The notes below the pieces were generated by a model that saw only the letters and a list, made by a program, of their open reading frames with translations, had not been told where the DNA came from and made no database searches. A stretch of DNA of 64,000 nucleotides from Phalacrocorax aristotelis. Taxonomy: Eukaryota > Chordata > Aves > Suliformes > Phalacrocoracidae. Location: the NCBI RefSeq assembly GCF_949628215.1, contig NC_134282.1:14488723-14552722 (forward strand), read 5' to 3'. This document shows, one piece after another, positions 60,530-64,000 of the stretch (within the stretch, counting starts at the first letter, position 1; every line of letters begins with the position of its first letter). Made by a program: the position numbers and the translations under genes.

Positions 60530-61260
60530 CCCAAAGTAATCGGAGGCCTATTAAGCAACATGAGATCATATATCAAGGGGCCTTTTAGTAATTCAGCAGT
60601 TTTTAACATTTACACAGACTGAAAGTCTTCCACGAAACAGCTGGTTTCATTCTATCACAAAAAACCACAGTTTTGGGTGTGTTTATTTTGAGGTCTAACA
60701 CAATCCTTGAAATCATACCATTTAATTAAGGATTTTTTTAACAAGAGTTAGAAGTGTGTGAACATCTAGTGGAAAAGCGTGAACAGTTTTGCAAATAGTG
60801 TATCAGTAATGGAATTCTCTGCTCTTCTCAGTTTAGCATGGGAGGACCCACCTGGTACATCTGGACTTTAAGGAGCAAGTATCTCCTAATAAGTGGCACA
60901 CTTCAAGCTTAGAAATGTCTAGTTTTATGGTATTTTGTTAGTAAAATCATGTTAAATGCTTAGCTCCATTATGATAACCAGGCTAAATATGAAGCGAATT
61001 ATTGACACGTTTGCTCTTTGTACACACAGCTCAGAAACAATAAGTAATAAAGAACAGATGTGATGTAAATTTAGCTTCCTGCATCTATTCAGTGGAATAA
61101 TTCTCCAAACATTACCTTTTTAGTCTTCCTTTTTAGTGCTTTTAACTGCAGTGAAAATACAAAATTGTTCCTTTTGTTGTTATTAAGTAGGGACGTGATC
61201 GCCCATTCTGGCTTTTCTGCATTTTCTGCATATGATGCCAGTCACTGCAGCCAATGAGAC
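60530..61260. promoter_or_regulatory. Possible conserved non-coding/enhancer-like stretch
   Basis: About 700 bases without repeats or low complexity carry SOX-type words (AACAATA at 61036-61042, CCTTTTGTTGTTA around 61170-61182), a POU-like TGCATATGA at 61227-61235 and a CCAAT word GCCAATG at 61250-61256. The texture is like that of known vertebrate conserved non-coding elements, but conservation cannot be seen in one sequence. Low confidence. Confidence 0.2.
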
Positions 61261-62038
61261 CTTCAGACAGTAGCCATTATCTGTCACACTCCTGGACCAA
61301 AATAACAAATAATATGCCTGGAGGTGCCGCATTTTGTGACTGCTAGTTTCCCCGCATGGCATATGCCTAGATAGACTGAGATGAGAGGTGATTGCACAAA
61401 ACTGTGATTGTGAGATGACTTAGCAGAACCCGTGATGATGTCCTAATGGCCTCCTGCAGAGGGGAACAGGGGTAATTGTTTGTCAGGGGAAGGAACACAT
61501 CTGTAGGAAGGCATCCTCTGCAAACCAAGCAGCCATGTGGAAAAAAGAAAGGGAGAATCGCAGTGCAGCAAGGCTGCATTCAAGCCTAATAAAATGAATA
61601 ACAAAAAGAGGTGAAAAATGAAACAAGGTATTAAATGACCGGGTTAAAAAGCCTGTTACTGGTGGGCTCTGGATTAAAAAGAAAACAAGTTTTCTCCAGG
61701 CAGTATGGTTCTTTAAAAATGATTTGGTGAAATTCTGTGGCTTCCAGCAAGGAAAGTTAAAGCAACAAACCCATGAAATGTAAATTAATTCCCCCACAAC
61801 AAAAACGGGCACAGAGCAGCCAGTCTTCCTGTATGTTCTCACTTGTAACAAGGTGGCTGGACAGTCACCAACACTTTGCTGCAAAATTTTCTTCTTCCAG
61901 CTTTTTAATCTTCCATTTAAAATATTTACTTTTCATGCAATGACTCCATAGAAAACTGACATCATCCCAACATCCTTTCTAGAGCAAAGCTATTGGAATT
62001 GAGAAATGAGAAACCATCAATGTCAAACCAGGCAATTA
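61261..62038. other. Non-coding stretch, no gene recognised
   Basis: The 133-codon minus frame (61483-61884) is Phe/Leu/Ser-rich with no motif and is the second longest frame in the window. Its length is within chance expectation. Confidence 0.65.
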
Positions 62039-62101
62039 GGGCGTCAGTCACATCAGTGGGAACTTGCCTTTAATGTCAACTGGGGCAGAAACAGGCCCTT
62101 A
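62039..62101. mobile_element. Palindromic (MITE-like) repeat copy
   Basis: On the minus strand it reads AAGGGCCTGTTTCTGCCCCA, GTTGACATTAAAGGCAAGTT, CCCACTGATGTGACTGACG. This follows the family order GGGCCTGATTCTGCCCC, a CATTGACNTCAATGG core, then GCAAGTTCCCACTGA. It is the best-preserved short copy in the window. Confidence 0.65.
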
Positions 62102-64000
62102 GAGTATATTAAGGACCTTATTTTATACTCTTTCAGCATCTTCTATTTGATCAGAAATAAACTGGAGCAAACAAGCTAATTAATTGCACACAGAACGAAT
62201 TCCCCAGTCTTTTCAGTCTACATCTTAATTATTTATTTTCTAACTACAGAATAACAACTATACTAATCTCAACAGAAGTAATATTTACTAGAAATAAATC
62301 AACTGACTATAGCTTTACTAACCTATAGGCTACAGCAAAGAGCCAAAATTCTTTAAGTTCCATAAAATCATCTGTACTCATGATTCCATTCATTATGATT
62401 TATTAATGGGCCTCTGGAAAAAGAGCCACACAAAACAAGAGCGAGGAGGGGTAATCCTTCAAGTTCCTACACTCATTTAGCTACACCCACATAGAAAAGC
62501 TGTGCCTTTTTTTTCTGAAATATCTTCTAAACTCTCTGTAAAATAAGCAGAGCATTGAAAAATACTTTCTAATCAGATCTACCTGCAATCGAAAAAGCAT
62601 CTACTGCAAGTAATTAAATGAAATTTGCAGACAGAATTGGACAAATAATAGCTCTTTTTGTTTTGATGGGTAACTTGGGACAAATAGAGCTATAAAAATA
62701 TTTCAAGAAACAAACATTATAGAAATCAAAATAGCGATTACTCTGCACCAACCTAACATGAATTGCTTCATTTTATTTTCAAATAACTTATCTTAAAATC
62801 TTTTTCCCCAAATGCAAGTTGATTTTTAAAAAGAAAATAAGTCTCTGAAAAGTTAGTTTCATTAAAAAAATGTTCAAATGAAATATTTTGGCATATTTGA
62901 AAAAAAATCAATATTATCTTCTTTTCCTTTCATTTTTTTTCTGCCAAAATTATGCACTGCAATTAATCTAAATATTCAAGTGCTGCTAGTCTTTTAAAAA
63001 AATGCTACTTTGGGGGAGCTTATTTCCTTAAAACAAACACTATTCAGTCATATTCCAAACATTTGGGATAAAGTTTTGCGTTTAAGAATTTCTCTTCAAA
63101 AGGTATGCCAAAAATATGCTAAAGTACAAGCTCTAGGACTTACATGGGCTATGCTGCTCTGCAAATGAATAGGATTTTGAGCACTCTGCCATGCAATAAA
63201 TTCAACACTATGGGCAGTTGCATGGCACACTGGCATATATTTTTCTACAGAAAATATCAGGCAAGAACACAGGACATCAGTTAAGCAACCAGGGAAAGTA
63301 CTGACCTATTTGACCATCAGCTGAAAAAATGGATATCCCTGTAAAGGCCCTTCTACTCACATTGGTGTGTTCCTTCTTGAAAGGAAAAAAAAGGATGTCC
63401 CTTGTTTCAGTAACTACAGTTACTCAGGAGTCTTGTTAGACAAAAATACTCAGGTCATTAACATGCTGGCAACATAAGGACTGGTCCTAAAATTTATCTC
63501 AAAACTGTTTTAACAGAAAACTGGGCTTTCAACTAAACCAGATTGTCTTGGGTTAAGTACTTATTTACCAGGAAAAAATAGAAAATGAATTGAAAAAACC
63601 CTAGAATATTTTTTCCTGAAAAATTTTGGCGGGGGGGTTGTCCTGCCTTTGACATTCACAAAGTTGAGTCTTCTATAGGTAAACTGGTCTTGGACAACAA
63701 GGAATTATGTACTGCTGAAGAAGGAGGGTTTTGTTTTCCCGGTGATCTGCCTACATTTCCCACTACCTGACCAGAACTCCTGAGATGTACCTTCAGTCTC
63801 AAAGCAGACCATGCAGCAGCAGTAGCATAACTGAGAATAATGATTGGTTGCCTGAACAAACAGAACCCAAGTCTGCCAAATAATCTCCTAAAAAAAGGAC
63901 AGGTCTATGTACCTACTCAAGGTGTAACAAACATGAAAGTACAGACAAAGTGATGGGAGGAAAGGTCCAAGTTCGTTTTTAGGTTTTACTTGTTGGGTTT
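62102..64000. other. AT-rich non-coding stretch, nothing recognised
   Basis: Very AT-rich between 62500 and 63000, with a short G7 run near 63631. No frame over 67 codons and no repeat, RNA or splice structure that I can support. Confidence 0.7.

Noticed and set aside
61483-61884. 133-codon minus-strand open frame as a gene
   Set aside because: Phe/Leu/Ser-rich translation of biased DNA with no motif; length within chance expectation.
1-64000. A CRISPR array, operon, phage or plasmid module
   Set aside because: No regularly spaced direct repeats, no long adjacent coding frames and no ribosome-binding sites; the window is vertebrate in character.

Overview
This window reads as non-coding nuclear DNA from a sauropsid vertebrate, most likely a bird. 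The strongest evidence is a 5'-truncated CR1 LINE tail at 54632-54749. It ends in the octamer repeat (ATTCTATG)n typical of avian and other sauropsid CR1 elements. Diverged MIR/CORE-SINE-like fragments, several old palindromic repeats built around a CATTGACTTCAATGG-type core, overall AT-richness and sparse recognisable repeats also fit a bird intergenic region or large intron. I see no bacterial or viral gene organisation, no operons, no rRNA or tRNA gene and no CRISPR array.

No protein-coding gene can be supported. The longest open frame is 147 codons (27116-27559, minus). By a rough estimate, one or two frames of that length are expected by chance in 64 kb of AT-rich DNA, and neither it nor any other frame shows a protein family I recognise. 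A few places look exon-like because strong splice-site matches flank a short interval: 58550-58699, 49027-49460, 39887-39909 and 13144-13177. Only 58550-58699 is open throughout with a length divisible by three. These are candidates, not genes.

Layout: 1-13.9 kb is plain AT-rich DNA with a G-quadruplex motif (459-483), a 29-bp tandem duplication (4332-4382), T/G-rich low complexity (4758-4984) and a motif-rich patch near 5.4 kb. From 13.9 to 19 kb lie one palindromic-repeat copy, two MIR-like fragments and an unusual hairpin that also contains a direct repeat (18800-18853). From 19 to 40 kb there is mostly unremarkable sequence with A/C-rich tracts, G-rich tracts, one MIR-like fragment and one dinucleotide repeat. 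From 40 to 54 kb there are a weak minus-strand MIR-like fragment, a 36-T tract, a G-rich purine block (46.4 kb), a segment with six TTAAT-type motifs (48.2 kb) and a locally GC-rich island (49.0-49.6 kb). From 54 to 57.2 kb is the densest repeat zone: a perfect hairpin, the CR1 tail, three palindromic-repeat copies within 1.2 kb and a possible hAT-like remnant. From 57 to 64 kb there are an exon-like interval, a motif-rich stretch that resembles conserved non-coding DNA, and one more palindromic-repeat copy.

There are no genes here to link into a pathway. The best leads are the 18.8 kb hairpin, the palindromic-repeat family and its cluster at 55.7-56.9 kb, the 48.2 kb motif cluster and the 58.55 kb exon-like interval. 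I did not find a new biological system. All comparisons to repeat families are from memory of their consensus sequences and were not computed.
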